Source: Sepioteuthis lessoniana (taxonomy: Eukaryota; Mollusca; Cephalopoda; Myopsida; Loliginidae). Taken from it: a DNA stretch of 64,000 nt. Made by a program: the position numbers and the translations under genes. The stretch covers positions 93,861,443 through 93,925,442 of the forward strand of contig OY757911.1 in assembly GCA_963585895.1 (NCBI GenBank), read 5' to 3'. A model generated the notes under the pieces. It saw only the letters and a program-made list of their open reading frames with translations, ran no database searches and was not told the origin of the DNA. Positions 1 to 11,430 of this stretch are shown here, in pieces; position 1 is the stretch's first letter, and each line of letters opens with the position of its first letter.

Positions 1-1192
1 GAAACCCCAATCACCAAACTATCCCCATTCCTAATTAAAAAAAACAAAAAACAATTGAAACGCATTGTAAACCAATCAATAAAAAAAAGCTATGAACACC
101 ACCATTATTATACAAACTACAAATCAGAAAAAAATCTGAAATAGAAACAATTTGGAAAAACTAAACATAAAAACATACCCTCACCCAACCCTAAACTTCT
201 CGAAAGGAGTTATAAAATTTTCAGACCTCGCATCGTCTTCCCTTGAAGGATAAGACTACATCTTATACCACAAGGCGTAACAGATGTGAGGAGAATCTCC
301 ATACGCAAAGAAACAAGAACCATAGACACAAACACCTACATACAAACACTTAATAAACCCACAACTCCAACCAGCATTAGAATAGGTTACATAAATACAA
401 AAACCTATATACCAAACCCTCTAAGATGTCAAAAATTCAAAAAATATACACATCCTAAAGATATGTGCACTAGGCCATTAATATGTGAAAAATGTGGAAA
501 TTCAAATCACACAAAATTAGTATGCGAAAACCCCTTTAACTGCATCAACTGCACAAGAAAACACCCTGCGTATTCACGGGAATGTGAAATGTGGAAAAAA
601 GAATTACAGAAATAAGATACACAAGAAACATCTCCTTCCACGAGGCCAGAAAAATAGAACAAACACAAGAATAACCTAGTTATGCATGTGTAACTAAAAA
701 AGGAATCTAGGAAAAGGGAGATACAAAACCAAAACAGGAAGAACTGAACAAACTGATTAATGAATTAAAAAATCTAATAGTAATGCTAAAAATGATCAAA
801 AGAGACAATCAAGGAACACATTTCAACACATTTCACACAACCAAAATCAGGAAAAACCCTAAACAAAGAAAAGGAAAAACCCAAACTAAATAAAACCTTA
901 ATAAATGAATCAATCCAATAGATTCAGCTCAATGGACATAGATCCGGTTGAAACAATCACAGAAGATTCTGATGAAGCAACCATCCACATTAAAACAGAC
1001 AGCATAAATCTCCAAAAGAGACTTCATAAAAAAATAAATATCAAAGACAACCTCACAGAAAATGAAACAACAAATCCTACCCCCACAAAAAAAATGAAAC
1101 ACAAGCTACAAAAAGTAGACATAGATAAACTTCAAGATCAAAGGAAAAAGAAAAAATCAAAAAACAACTCCAAATCCCCCTATAGAAACTAA
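1..1192 (+). pseudogene. Decayed non-LTR retrotransposon ORF1 (gag-like, CCHC zinc knuckles), entering from the left edge
   Basis: ORF1 proteins of non-LTR retrotransposons bind element RNA and form the RNP. The clearest part is an open frame at 286-615 (109 aa). It starts with an arginine-rich stretch (RRISIRKE), then TNTYI, then a row of zinc knuckles. Knuckle 1 is damaged (C48, F51 in place of Cys, H56, C61). Knuckle 2 is complete (C67, C70, H75, C80). Knuckle 3 is C86, C89, H93, C100, followed by EMWKKE as usual in this family. Upstream, 190-285 reads as ORF1-like sequence (FSKGVI) only after a frame change, with in-frame stops. A second frame at 905-1192 (95 aa) is acidic, then very lysine-rich (KKKKSK), and fits an ORF1 C-terminal tail. 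No reverse transcriptase follows; family A units begin at about 1195. The breaks and the missing knuckle Cys mark it as inactive. Confidence 0.7.
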
Positions 1193-1194
1193 AA

Positions 1195-1795
1195 ACAGTC
1201 TTGAAGACATGAAACCCTTTAACTGTGTGCAAACAAATGAACTCAATCCTTTTTTAAATGTCACTTACAAACAATCCACTTAAAAAGTGAAAACAAAATT
1301 ACTGACAAACTAATCTCTCACATATACTGTATATTTATTTAAATATGTGCAAGCGAGTGACTAATGTTGAATTGCTGCTGGTACATAGCAGTATTCAAGA
1401 CTGCTTGACTGTGTGCAAACAAATCAGGTGAATAGAATTTGTATAGGATGAGATACTTGAAATCATTTGGCTGTGAAGGAAAATAAGCTTGAGCTTGTTC
1501 AAAATATTATCAGCAGAATGTTTACAAATCATATATCCACTTAAAAGTCGTGTGTATAACTATTTAACTATGTGCAGGCGGATAATTGATGTTGGGTTGA
1601 ATTTTTAATGTTGCATAGCAGCAATGCTTGGAGCCATTAATTTTGTGTCCCGGCAGGTGGGCTCTGGCTCATTTGGAATAATATCTACTTGGTATTCGTT
1701 TATAAATCTTTGGTTTAATTAGCGCATAAACGAAGTTTGGAATTGTGGCCTGCAGGGGATTTTATGCCATAAAATCAACCAAACCAAACTTGAGA
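1195..1795 (+). repeat. Family A-type unit array and 3' tail directly after ORF1
   Basis: Degenerate units carrying ACTGTGTGCAAACAAATGA, TGTTGAATTGCTG and GTACATAGCAG recur at about 1213-1265, 1345-1425 and 1560-1625. The block ends in ATGCCATAAAATCAACCAAA, the usual family A end. A second tail fragment (TTGATATGCCGTTAAAC) lies at 1966-2010. The array abuts the ORF1 remnant with no visible gap, which suggests it is that element's 3' UTR. Confidence 0.6.
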
Positions 1796-3214
1796 ACATT
1801 TTGAGGCTTCCAAAACACCTCACCCTTTCACTGAAATCTGAAAAAAAAAAAAATCAACCTTTTCACCAATTACTCTGCCAAATAGAATCAAGAACTATCG
1901 AAAAAAAAAAACCCAAAACCCCATGCCCTAAAACCTGCGTAGAAGACAAAACCAAACTAACCTTTCTTGGTATTAAATGACCCTCAGAGGTTGATATGCC
2001 GTTAAACAAAACTCAAACTGAATTTTAAGCAGATTTACTCTGCTTAAAAATTAATTTTGCTGCTTCCAACTCGTTGCAGAGATTTAGGGTAAAACAAACA
2101 TCAGGCTTTATATTATGAATAATTACTTATATTGAAATGGAACATAATTTATTTATAACTTAAATTGTTTCTTTAGAACTATGACGCTATCACAGTCACA
2201 TTATTGCAGTCAATATTCAGATACAAGGTTTAACTAAAGTGTTCTAAACCAGGAAGACAATGCCTCGGTCATAAAGTTTATTTCACGCATTCAAATCGTA
2301 ATTCAACACAATTGGCATATAGTTTTTTAGATTTTTTTTTAATTATAGAACATTTTAAAGTTTTTTCCTTGGTTAGATAAAAACTTAAACATCTTGAATT
2401 AGAATGGAAACTATTCTCTATATCATCGAAAGAAGCAAATGGAAAATAATACTGCCAAATGTAAACTTGGTGCAATAAAATTCGTACCGAGTTTTAACCC
2501 CCCACCACAAACAGTGTAAACATCTTGACCAATTAGAGATAGGCAGAAAGAAAGTTATAAAAGCAGGATTTTTGTATCCCATAAACCGCTGTCATTAAAT
2601 AGAATTCACGTAACGCTGTGTATCATAGAGCTACGATAAGGTCTCATCTGAATGATTTTCACATATCATTCAATCAGATGTTAGTCAACTGGAACGTGAT
2701 AACATTTTTTATGAGAACATTAGGAACTTTTTAAAAAGTCGGTTTAGATATTATATCTTCAAATGATAAAAAAATGAAGCATTACACGCATATATATGCA
2801 CTTTTGAACACCTTTTTAAAAACCTGTTTCTTAAGCGGTGAGAAGTCCTAACCAAAATAATGGCTTGAAGTATTTTTTAGTATTTTATCAAATAGAACAT
2901 TTTTGAACATGACAAATCAAATTATATTTGAAAAGAAATTAATCTAATTTAAAAAGGCCTTTTTAATTTGAAAGTATTAAAGATTTTCGATTTTTGAAAA
3001 GTAAAAAATTAATCTTAAGATTAGTGATAGTTTTGATACTTCATATGCAATAATAAATCTATTGAAATGTTTCTTAGTCGACATTTGTATGGGTTACAAA
3101 GAAGATGCTGCAATTCAAAGAAGCCATATCTCTGAATAGCCAGATAAAAAATCTGTTTGAAGATTAAGTCCATTTCCTAATACCCATATTCAGGGTAATA
3201 ATTAAGATACATAT
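1796..3214. other. AT-rich DNA, no gene recognised
   Basis: Holds an extra family A/D tail remnant at 1966-2010 and A-runs near 1840-1910. Otherwise I see no repeat, RNA or coding signal; the short open frame at 2278-2475 (minus) has no recognisable features. Confidence 0.5.
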
Positions 3215-3468
3215 ATTTAATGATTGGCTTAGTGGTACAGTGTCCGCTAATGGCCCGGGAGACGGTGTTCAATCTCAGGTCGAGTCCCACCAAAGACTCA
3301 AAGTGGTACTTGATACCTCCTTGCTTAACACTCAGCAATATAAAGTACATTTCAAGATAAAGCAGAGCAAACCAGGGAAAGGAGTAGTGCACTTCCTACA
3401 CGTCAGTGTAGTAGCTATTAAAAAGGGAGCCTTCAGGTAGCCCTCGACTACGGTCGCCAATAACAACT
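3215..3468 (+). mobile_element. Family B SINE copy 1 (tRNA-like head)
   Basis: The head has an A-box-like TGGCTTAGTGGTACAG and a B-box-like GTGTTCAATCTC, with GGCCCGGGAGAC before the B box. The body reads CAAAGACTCAAAGTGGTACT, TGATACCTCCTTGCTTAACA, CCAGGGAAAGGAGTAG, AAAAGGGAGCCTTC and CCTCGACTACGGTCGCCAA, all shared with the other B copies. No clear target-site duplication is visible. The small open frames on both strands here are SINE noise. Confidence 0.75.
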
Positions 3469-4529
3469 AACATTAAACTTGCAAATATTTCGTAATAATT
3501 CAAATAGCCAATATTAACTTTATTAATTCAATGATAGACCACAACCGATGATTATATCTTGAAATTAGTCTTCCACTCTTTTGGAAAAACCAGGTTTAAT
3601 ACCCTAACTATCACGCATAGTCGTGAATGGTGTTATAACTTATCTCCCATCAAATTTCCTTATTCTATAGCACGTCAAGTATTGATGATTGACCTTCCAC
3701 TTTAGATCACTGATGCAAGTGTGGCCTAAATCCACTCCTAATTTACATTAAAGTAGATTTGGCACTTGGCTGCATGTAGGGGCAATCTACTTAGGACCAA
3801 TGTTGCTCTACTAGAGTGGGGAGTAGCTTGATATCTAAACCTCGGTAATGCAGTTTTTAACATATCAAGGTTCTGCAATTCTAACTTCTTATCACGCCTC
3901 CACGGCAGGTCATTTGGTAGGATGAATTGGATAATTTTGATCTGTATAAAGTAAATGAGAATCTATTACTTCATAATTACCGGAAGATCTTCGTAAATTC
4001 CTTCGTGAATAAATTTAGTTTTAGACATGTATCTTTTAAAAACGTATTTCCACAAAAGTTTGTTACATTCAAATCTGATTGCTTTCAGCTGGGGAATGAA
4101 AGATAACACAAGGCTGGAGGCAGATTTCAGTGGGCAAAAAGAAAATCGCAGGATGTGTGTCCAGAAAAGGTTATCCAAAGATCAAAGTTCACACGGCAGG
4201 CATTTCCTGTTTCCCGCATAAACGCCTATCTGCTGATACAGGCCTACTTCTCTGAACGTGCTAGATTCAAAATCTATATAAATTCTCCATATAAACATTC
4301 GTTCATCCAAAGAAAACGCTTAAAAAAAAGAACTATCATAAATAATACTGTAAATATATTTTGCACCAGATGTTACCCCGTAATCTGTAACTTTTTTTTT
4401 TTTTTTTTTTTTTTTAAATTCGCTGACATTTTGTTAGTGCATAACACTGTTTATTTCTTTTCCAAATGTGAAATAAGGAGTTCACTTTTTCGATTAGAAG
4501 ATTTGTAAATATACTCAAATCTATCGGAA
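3469..4529. other. AT-rich DNA with a poly-T run
   Basis: No gene or family member recognised. A run of about 24 T occupies 4392-4415, possibly the tail of a minus-strand retroposed sequence. Confidence 0.4.
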
Positions 4530-5080
4530 TTGCCCAGTTGGCTGGGGTTGTAGAATTCACCGACTGAATCCCTGCTGAGGGGTAAGAGTCCCCTCAACGA
4601 GTGTCCTGCATATGGCACTAAACTATCTGATGGTGAATTCCAGTGATGCTGGAGCTGTGGGAGATGTGGAGCACCCCTTCATTGCTTTCGCTCTCACTTC
4701 CACTCTTGTCCAGAGTGGTAGCACCTGATAGGACCCTATCTATGGGTTAATTGGAACTTATCTCAGTACTTATGCTAAACTAAATTACTTGATAGAGTTC
4801 TTTTGATATTTAAACAGCGTACTTATGTTAAACTTGATTGCTTGAAATAGAACTATTTTGACATTTAACTGTGAGCACAGAAACTATACTTATATTAAAT
4901 TGAATTGTTTGAATTAGAACTGTTTGACTAAACTGAATAGCTTGAAATAGAAATGTTTTTGACAAGTAACTGTGTACTCACGCTAAATTGAATTGTTTGA
5001 AATAAAATTAATTTGTATAAAAATATTTTTAGCTTTAAATTACTACCAAAGTTGATATGCCATAAAACCCAAACAACCAC
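4530..5080 (+). mobile_element. Family A copy 1
   Basis: Starts TTGCCCAGTTGGCTGGGG, then AACGAGTGTCCTGCATATGG, GAGTGGTAGCACCTGATAGG and CTATCTATGGGTTAA. Several divergent units follow (GCTAAACTAAATTACTTG, ACTTATGTTAAACTTGATTG, ACTGTGAGCACAG and others), then a tail with GTTGATATGCCATAAAACCC. Head and tail are both present, so it is near full length. It is followed without a gap by another A copy in the same orientation. Confidence 0.8.
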
Positions 5081-5516
5081 TAGCCCAGTCGGTTGAGGCT
5101 ATAGAATACACCGACTGCAACTTTGCAGAGGAGAGGGGGTTAATACCCCCTCTAAAATACTGTCCTGTATATGACATTAAACAATCTGATGTTCCAGTGA
5201 TGCTTGAAATTTGGGGAATGTGGGCACCCCTTCATTGCCATCGCTACGAAGTGCAGTCTGGCCTGGAGTGATAGAACCTGATAGGGACCTATCTATGGGT
5301 CAAATAAAATTAAACTGCGTACTCATGCTAAACTGAATTTTTTGAAATAAAACTGTTTGACTAAACTCAATAGCTTAAAATAGAAATATTTATGACAATT
5401 AAACTGGGTACTTATGCTAAACTGAATTGTTTGAAATAGAGTTTTTGTATAAAAATGGATTTGGCATTAAATAACTTACAAATGTTGACATGCCATAAGC
5501 CTAAACAACAACCAAC
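5081..5516 (+). mobile_element. Family A copy 2, head-to-tail with copy 1
   Basis: Head AGCCCAGTCGGTTGAGGC, GAATACACCGACTGCA, central block with ACCTATCTATGGGTCAAATA, about three units, and tail TTGACATGCCATAAGCC. It has fewer units than copy 1. The direct abutment suggests insertion at the A-rich tail of copy 1 or a tandem duplication. Confidence 0.8.
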
Positions 5517-6920
5517 GAACCATCCTGTTGGAATTAAATGGTACCAATTATTTATTACAATTTTGTCTTTTGGAGAATATTTAGCTCTTCCCGACTCACC
5601 ATTTTTAATGTTTAGCATTAATGTGTATTCATAGATGAAATAAATGGTAAAACTGGTAAACTCGCAAACTCAGAAACCTAATGCATTTAGTAGGCACCTA
5701 TGACTAACTTGTACGAAGAAATACCTTACTAAACAAATATTTTAACATATAACTGCAAATTGGAGTTACGGAATCTGGCCTAATAGAATTAAAGATATTC
5801 GGCTTGGATTTTTTAAGAATATTCATAGTAAATGGATTTAAGAAAATTGGTAGTACATTGACAAAATCAAGAATAAGTTTTATTTGGAATAAATAGAAAA
5901 TAGGAAAAAACAGCTTTTTTAAGCCAGAGATATTGTTTTTATTATAAGCGAGGGAAGTTATTTTTATAAAACAAAGAACAATGAACATCGCGGATTTTCA
6001 AGAATAAAATAAATACATTTTAAGTGATATATTGTCAAAATGAGAAAGAAACCAAAAATATTTACTTTTTGGCGAGCAGAGAATATACAAAAGCATTTGA
6101 AATTGTTTTTCTAACGAAAGAAAGGAAGACTAATATCTATTGTCAGTGGGGAGACAGCTGGCCAAAACAACGATGAGCAGGAAATAGGGACACGAAGGGG
6201 AAAGCCAGGTGTACACGTGTTATTTTAAAAATCAAATTTGAGAAACAATTTTTTTTTTTGTATGTTGGATGTGAGTAATCTGTTGGAAATGTCACGTTAT
6301 GAGAGAGGACGAACTTTTGCAGAGAGAAGGGTACAGAAAGAACTCATGATGGTAGGGAGTCAACACCACACTGTAGCAGTCGTAGCAGAATTTGTATGGA
6401 GGCAATCAACCTTCCCACTTGAATGGCAGGCACAAGAATTCACTGTTGAGGTTGTAGAAAGAAATCGTGAATGCAATTATTGAAGACTAATTAAGGAGAA
6501 GGCCGTTGATGAGATACACCCATTTGGAAATGAGAGAAACAATTTTATAAACAAAAAGCGACAGTTGCGGAGTTGAGATCTAAGCAGGAAGGAGCTCCTG
6601 TGTTTAAAAAAAAAAAAAAAAAAAGCCTTGCACCAGATTCTCACATCTGCTTTTCGACCAGACTGAAGATAATTAACGCAACGCATTGAGAGTTATTACT
6701 GAGTCTAAGTGAGGAAAATTGACCGTGGACTTAGACAGATCGCCGCAAAATAGGGTCTGGATTCCGAGACATTCTGCTTTGTATTTACGGAAATGGAACA
6801 TAAAAATATTTTTTTTAACTGCTAATTGTTTTTCTGTCTAAAGGCATTGTTTTATTAATCGACGCCGTGTTTGTCCTTCTCTGGATTTCAACATTCCTTT
6901 AGTTTTAGTTTATTTTTTTT
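5517..6920. other. AT-rich DNA with a weak transposase-like fragment
   Basis: An open frame at 6238-6483 contains MSRYERGRTFAERR, which resembles the N-terminus of Tc1-type transposases (known family start MSRYERGR). After about 14 residues the similarity fades and I cannot follow a helix-turn-helix. Too weak for a confident call. A poly-A run lies at 6605-6624. Confidence 0.2.
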
Positions 6921-6924
6921 ATCG

Positions 6925-7085
6925 AATGACTAGCCGGTTCGGTTATCATGGCTTTCCGTGTAAACCGTGGATTCAATTGTCTGGATCTAAAAACTCCCAA
7001 TGTGGGCAGGCTGAGAATTGATCTCCCACCTGAAAAGGTCAGACGTTGTTGGTTAGGTGAATGGCTGAGTGAAACAGATGACATT
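6925..7085 (+). repeat. Possible tRNA-like SINE head
   Basis: TAGCCGGTTCGGTTATCATG fits an A-box-like start and GTGGATTCAATTG a degenerate B box about 35 bases further on. The remainder matches none of the families named here. Single copy in the window, so low confidence. Confidence 0.3.
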
Positions 7086-8579
7086 TAGGCATTTTTTTTT
7101 TATTTCAGGAACAATTGAGTATAAAAGTACAAAAGAGAATGTAAAATCTTTATTTCACGTTGTCATAAAAAAAGTACCTCACAGAAGTTTGAGATAAAGG
7201 TCTCTATTCTGTTCAAAGAAACACGATGAAAAAGCCTGTCTACATCGCACAAAAAAAAAAAAATGGGGAAAAAAAGAATAAAGAGTCTTATTTCTCACAT
7301 GATAAGTGGCCATAAATTATTAGTACCTAAACCAACAATCCAAGGGAAGACTAATTATTCTCGCCTCCCAACACTTTTTGTTTAGGTCATTAAAGATTTA
7401 CATGTTGAGAAGAATCTGTTTGTGGGACGGTGGCATTGTCTATAACTTAATCTTTCAAATCCTTAATAATATAGAAATTTCAGTATTAAGTCTTATGAAC
7501 AATTTCTGTTTGTAAAATACCAATGTTCTTATCTAACCCACGGTCAATATAACTGTACAACGGTCTAGAATAGAACGGAAAGAATTCAGTCTGAACAATG
7601 GATTTCAGTTCCATAAAAAAATCAGTTAATTCTTGTTTTGCGAAGGTCGACATGTTCTTTTCTGTTGTCTATTAACTTTTGTTGTAAAATTGATTAGTCT
7701 ACATAAATATATTTGCAGTTAATCTCATTGTCATGTACCCCAGGGTATCTCCATCTTATTTTGTTCTTTTTCACTATCTTAAACATTTTAAGAGAACATA
7801 TTTAATATTAATTCTCTCATTTACTATTTATATAATAAACACTGTTAAATAGCTTATCCAATCTTCTCAAAAATGCCTTAAATTATTTTTCTAACCATTA
7901 TTTCTGAAGACCTCGGATTCGTTCGTATTTTTCTTATTTTAATATTATGGCTGTTTTTGAACTCACTAGGCAATTTATTCCAAAGACCACTTACAGTATT
8001 AGCAATAAGATAAATATAATTAATACTTGATTTTTTTTTTTTTTAAATCTGCCTTGATATTGAATTTCAAGGATGAAGAAAAATTGTAAACGTCTTCTAT
8101 GATTAGAAATTCCATTATTTTCAAGATTAAATTATATCACCATTTTTTTTCCTATTAAAATAGTCAAATCTCTCTGTATAACTGATCTGTTGCTCTTTTT
8201 ATTCGCTTTTTCATGCTTCTTCGGATGCTCTCTTATCTCAATATTACACTCTATGTATAAAACCGAAGTCAAGGCCCGAGTAAAACATATGAGGTCTTTT
8301 TAGGATTTCATACATCATTTAACGTAAGATTTGGCTTCGTTGAAATAATATTTCTAATTTCTTTTCCCTACGAAACAATAGACAATGATTGTCCCTTTTC
8401 AATTAGTCATTAAAGCCAACTCTGATCTTATTCCTCTTTTAATGTTGATATCCTTTTTGATTTTATATTTTATCTTAAAACTTTTGGATCAAACTTGTAG
8501 AACATGATTTCTTTATTTTAAGGGCAAATATTGAAATTTTTAAAATAATATATTGAATGTTAAAATACACTATATACTT
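7086..8579. other. AT-rich DNA, nothing recognised
   Basis: Only poly-A and poly-T runs (about 7248-7263, 8032-8044). No open frame of note and no member of the repeat families. Confidence 0.4.
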
Positions 8580-8967
8580 ACTCTGTAGCAGTATCAGTAC
8601 TACAGTATGGCTTCATCAACTGGATTAATAAAACACCTGGAGAAAACGTTAGATGGGAACTACTCAAAAATGCTATTTTAAATGGATCCTCGGAGCAGCA
8701 CCCTACAAAACAGCAACTATACAGCCACTTTCTTCCCATCTAGCATAGCATCTAAGACTAGCAAGACGTTCTTAACACTATTGAGGAAGTAAGAACTAAC
8801 TCGTAACTAAGGTCCTTCAATGGACTTCCAAATATCGACACAGCAGTATTGGCCGATCAGCAAAAGAAAAAAATACATACATTCATCAGCTCTATGCGGA
8901 CACTGGATGCCAGGAAGACAATTTCCAGAGATCAATGACCGAAGAATGGCAAGATACGCTTTTATGA
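8580..8967 (+). pseudogene. RTE-type LINE ORF2, C-terminal fragment
   Basis: Read across several frames, this translates to the conserved region downstream of the RT domain. Pieces visible: VSVLQYG, LEKTLDGNYSKML, EQHPTKQQLYSHFLPI, then YIHQLYADTGCQEDN and MTEEWQD, ending at a TGA at 8965-8967. The same order (YGC..W, EKKLDGNY, QHPTKQQLYGHLPPI, YIQQL..DTGC, REEW) is, as I recall it, the C-terminus of RTE-like endonuclease/reverse transcriptases in invertebrates. At least two frameshifts and in-frame stops are present, so it is a dead 5'-truncated copy, typical of aborted reverse transcription. Homologous to the pieces at 16,665-16,890 and 44,207-44,665. Confidence 0.65.
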
Positions 8968-9277
8968 AATATATAGAGCCATAGCTTTATTATTTAGAAT
9001 TTCAACACTTACCTGTTTAATCTTAAACTATCCCAGTATGTCTGTTAATTCATGAAGTTAACAAAATTGTCCTCCTCCAAACCTCATTGGTATTTCTAAA
9101 AACGTTTTCCGGATGTGACCCTAACTACATTCGGTGTTGAAGCTCTGATAGAGTACTCGTGTATTGCAATTAGTCATAGTTTTTGTAGTATTGATTTTTG
9201 CTCCACCTTTTCTGACAAAATGAATTACATACATTATTGGTTCTGTATAAAATTATGCAACTAAGTAAACAATACTT
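8968..9277. other. Unassigned spacer
   Basis: No gene, tRNA-like head or repeat-family match seen between the RTE fragment and the next family A copy. Confidence 0.4.
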
Positions 9278-9612
9278 GAAGCTCCAGTCCTAGAGATTGG
9301 TGACGTGTGGATTACTCCTTCATTGCCATTACTCCAAGGTCAACTCTGAACCGGATTAGCAGTAGCTGATATATCCCTATCTATGGGTCTAATAGAACTA
9401 AATTTGTGAAGACAATGTTAAATTTAATTGTTAAAGTCTCAAGTACTATATAACTGCAAACAAGAGTAATGTTGAATAGAATTATTTGTTAGTTAGCAAT
9501 TGCTGTAACAATTTAACTGTCTGAAGAAATGAGCTTTGGTGCGTTTTAATGTTACCAACTGTCTTCAAATCATGTATAAAGAGGATTTGGCATTGACGAA
9601 TCTACAGAACCG
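9278..9612 (+). repeat. Family A copy 3, 5' truncated and diverged
   Basis: Begins in the central block (GAAGCTCCAGTCCTAGAG, TTCATTGCCATTACTCC, CCCTATCTATGGGTCTAATA) and continues into units (TTTAACTGTCTGAAG) and GGATTTGGCATTGACGAATC near the end. The hairpin is lost. Confidence 0.6.
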
Positions 9613-9704
9613 ACTATAATGTACTTGTGTATATGGGTTTTCATGAGGACCGGGCCAATAGGGTGAACGAAATTAACTAAAGATCCAAGAAATCGCTTTC
9701 CTTT

Positions 9705-9760
9705 CTTTGTTTTCAATGACATATCAACTTTTGGAAGTTGATATGTCATTTAAAACAAAG
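9705..9760. repeat. Near-perfect 56-bp inverted repeat (two fused 3' tails)
   Basis: Arms of 26 bp at 9705-9730 and 9735-9760 pair with one mismatch around a TTGG loop. The right arm (GTTGATATGTCATTTAAAAC) looks like the shared A/D tail and the left arm is its complement, so this may be two tails joined in inverse orientation. It directly precedes a family C SINE. Confidence 0.7.
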
Positions 9761-10048
9761 GAGGTGCCCGTGGAGTAATGGTTATCGTCGTAGGAATTGG
9801 ACACGGTGACACGAGTTCAAATCCTGGACGAGACTGATTGCATTTCACATAGCACTAATACCCTTGGGAAAGGTATAAATCCAATTCTCCCTCCAGCTAT
9901 GGGTAAATAGTAGGACAGACTAGGTTTTTTAGCCTTGGTTAGGCTACTAGTGTAGGAGAAGGAAAAATCTGAATTCAAACCTGTTCAACTCCGCTTAAAA
10001 ATTGACCTTGTGTCATATCCTGCCCGAGCGGAGGGGTTGGTAAATAGG
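9759..10048 (+). mobile_element. Family C SINE copy 1
   Basis: Starts AGGAGGTGCCCGTGGAG with an A-box-like TGGAGTAATGGTTATCG and a B-box-like GAGTTCAAATCC. The body holds ACCCTTGGGAAAGGTATAAA, CTATGGGTAAATAGTA and AATTCAAACCTG, and ends GGAGGGGTTGGTAAATAGG. A 17-bp direct repeat AACTTTTGGAAGTTGAT occurs upstream (9726-9742) and downstream (10052-10068), although the upstream copy lies 16 bp before the element start. Confidence 0.8.
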
Positions 10049-10114
10049 ATTAACTTTTGGAAGTTGATTATTACCAAAAGTAATATAATAGAATAGTGGA
10101 AGATAAAATATTCC

Positions 10115-10205
10115 ATACATTTGCCAAAGGGAATAGTCTGAAAGTGAATACTAGTGCGACTGGAGTTTACTCTGTTACTACGTTGTCACGATACCATTGG
10201 CACAT
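10115..10205 (-). repeat. Family D fragment
   Basis: TCTGAAAGTGAATACTAGTG, then GACTGGAGTTTACTC and GTTACTACG, matches the complement of the family D B-box region. Ends are unclear. Confidence 0.45.
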
Positions 10206-10264
10206 ACCGATGGATATTTTTGACATCAAATGAAGAAATGGGCTCCACTAAAAACAAATCTATC

Positions 10265-10489
10265 TAGTGGATGCTGCAAGGTTTAGAAGCTAACCTGCTG
10301 GAATGTGACTTATCGTAAACGAGTTCGAACTCCAGTCGTGCTATTACGTTCAATATCATACTAAAACCCATAGGGGAAAACTATGAACCTATTATCTCCC
10401 AGCTGTGTGTTTAATATTATCACTACTGCTCTTCTACATTGATGGATTTACCATTAAATTACCCACAAATTTTATATGCTATTAAACTG
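10265..10489 (+). mobile_element. Family D SINE copy, diverged
   Basis: GAGTTCGAACTCCAGTCGTG (B box), GCTATTACGTTCA, CACTACTGCTCTTCTAC and a degenerate hairpin tail (CATTAAATTACCCACAAAT then TATATGCTATTAAAC). The A-box region is poorly preserved. Confidence 0.6.
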
Positions 10490-10974
10490 ATTTACTTAAG
10501 ACAATAATACTCTGGAGTTTGTTCATAACCAGGCAAACGTCCCTTTTTAGTGGGGTATTTTTAAAAGCAAACTGATCTACTTTCCCGGTATGAAATCTAA
10601 ACTAGTTTTTATTAGAAACAGAAAAAGTAGATTGTTGGTTGCATAAAATTCTCTTTAATGTTTGATAAAGTTCATTCTAGTAGTTTTTGGGTAAGAGCAG
10701 TTACCTTAGTTAATTAGAATATAACTTGTTATACGAGGTATGATGTAAATACCTCCTAATATTTTAAACTGTTAGGTCTTTGGCGTAAATGAACATTGGC
10801 ACGTAGTAATAGAAGCTCAATTGAGTAAATGTCTTTGAGACGATATCGGGTGTAAGACCGGTGCACACTATGCATTGGCTGTTAATACATTTTATGATTA
10901 GTTAAGATTGTCCTATTAAGATTTGCTAATGTTATTGCTTAACGGCTTTCTGTACTCATTTCATGCAACGTCAC
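10490..10974. other. Unassigned AT-rich spacer
   Basis: No family member, RNA gene or coding signal recognised. Confidence 0.4.
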
Positions 10975-11275
10975 AATATCGCCCGCTTTGCAGAAGTGGG
11001 TAAGATCATACCGCCCCATTGAGGCTCGATTTTGGTAGTGGGTGGCGATTCGTAATATTTCAGGGCGGGATCCTAGTGACTGAGCAGTCCGTGACTCAGC
11101 AATCAAAGTAGTCACTATACTTAGGCCCTTAAAAGGTTTGACGGGTGGTCGGAGAGATCCGATCAGTTATTGTCATGTCAAGCCCTAGAATTGCTCTTGT
11201 CTCAAACATTTATTCAACCTTATTTTCATTTAAAAGTGTTAGAAAACGATGGCTGAGTCAATTACGCTAAGATAG
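10975..11275 (+). repeat. A-like head joined to the ORF1 element's 5' UTR module
   Basis: CTTTGCAGAAGTGGGTAAGA resembles the family A head. What follows matches 62,323-62,580: GGATCCTAGTGACTGAGCAG, GACTCAGCAATCAAAG, TTAGGCCCTTA, GGTCGGAGAGATCCGATCAG, TGTCATGTCAAGCCCTAG and GGCTGAGTCAATTACG. Homology with the right-edge element holds to about 11,270 and then switches to family A units. It supports a composite element in which head, 5' UTR and units belong together. Confidence 0.65.
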
Positions 11276-11430
11276 CAATACTTGAAACCATTTAAACTGC
11301 GTGTAAAACAAATGATTAGTATTAATACAAACAAGTGTTATATAGCAATACTTGAAACCATTTAATTGAGCAACTAAATGATTTCTAACTTGCTAAAAAT
11401 CATACGAACTATTTGTTTGTGTGCGTGATA
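11276..11430 (+). repeat. Family A-type unit array following the 5' UTR module
   Basis: ATAGCAATACTTGAAACCAT occurs twice (about 11,273 and 11,343), with TTTAAACTGCGTGTAAAACA and GTTTGTGTGCG as in the C(A)AAACAAATGA-type units at 1195-1795. No hairpin tail is evident. Confidence 0.55.

Noticed and set aside
5704..5988. 94-codon hydrophobic open frame (minus) as a membrane protein gene
   Set aside because: Phe/Ile/Leu/Lys/Asn-rich composition is what AT-rich noise gives; no conserved motif, and no sign of splice or promoter signals.
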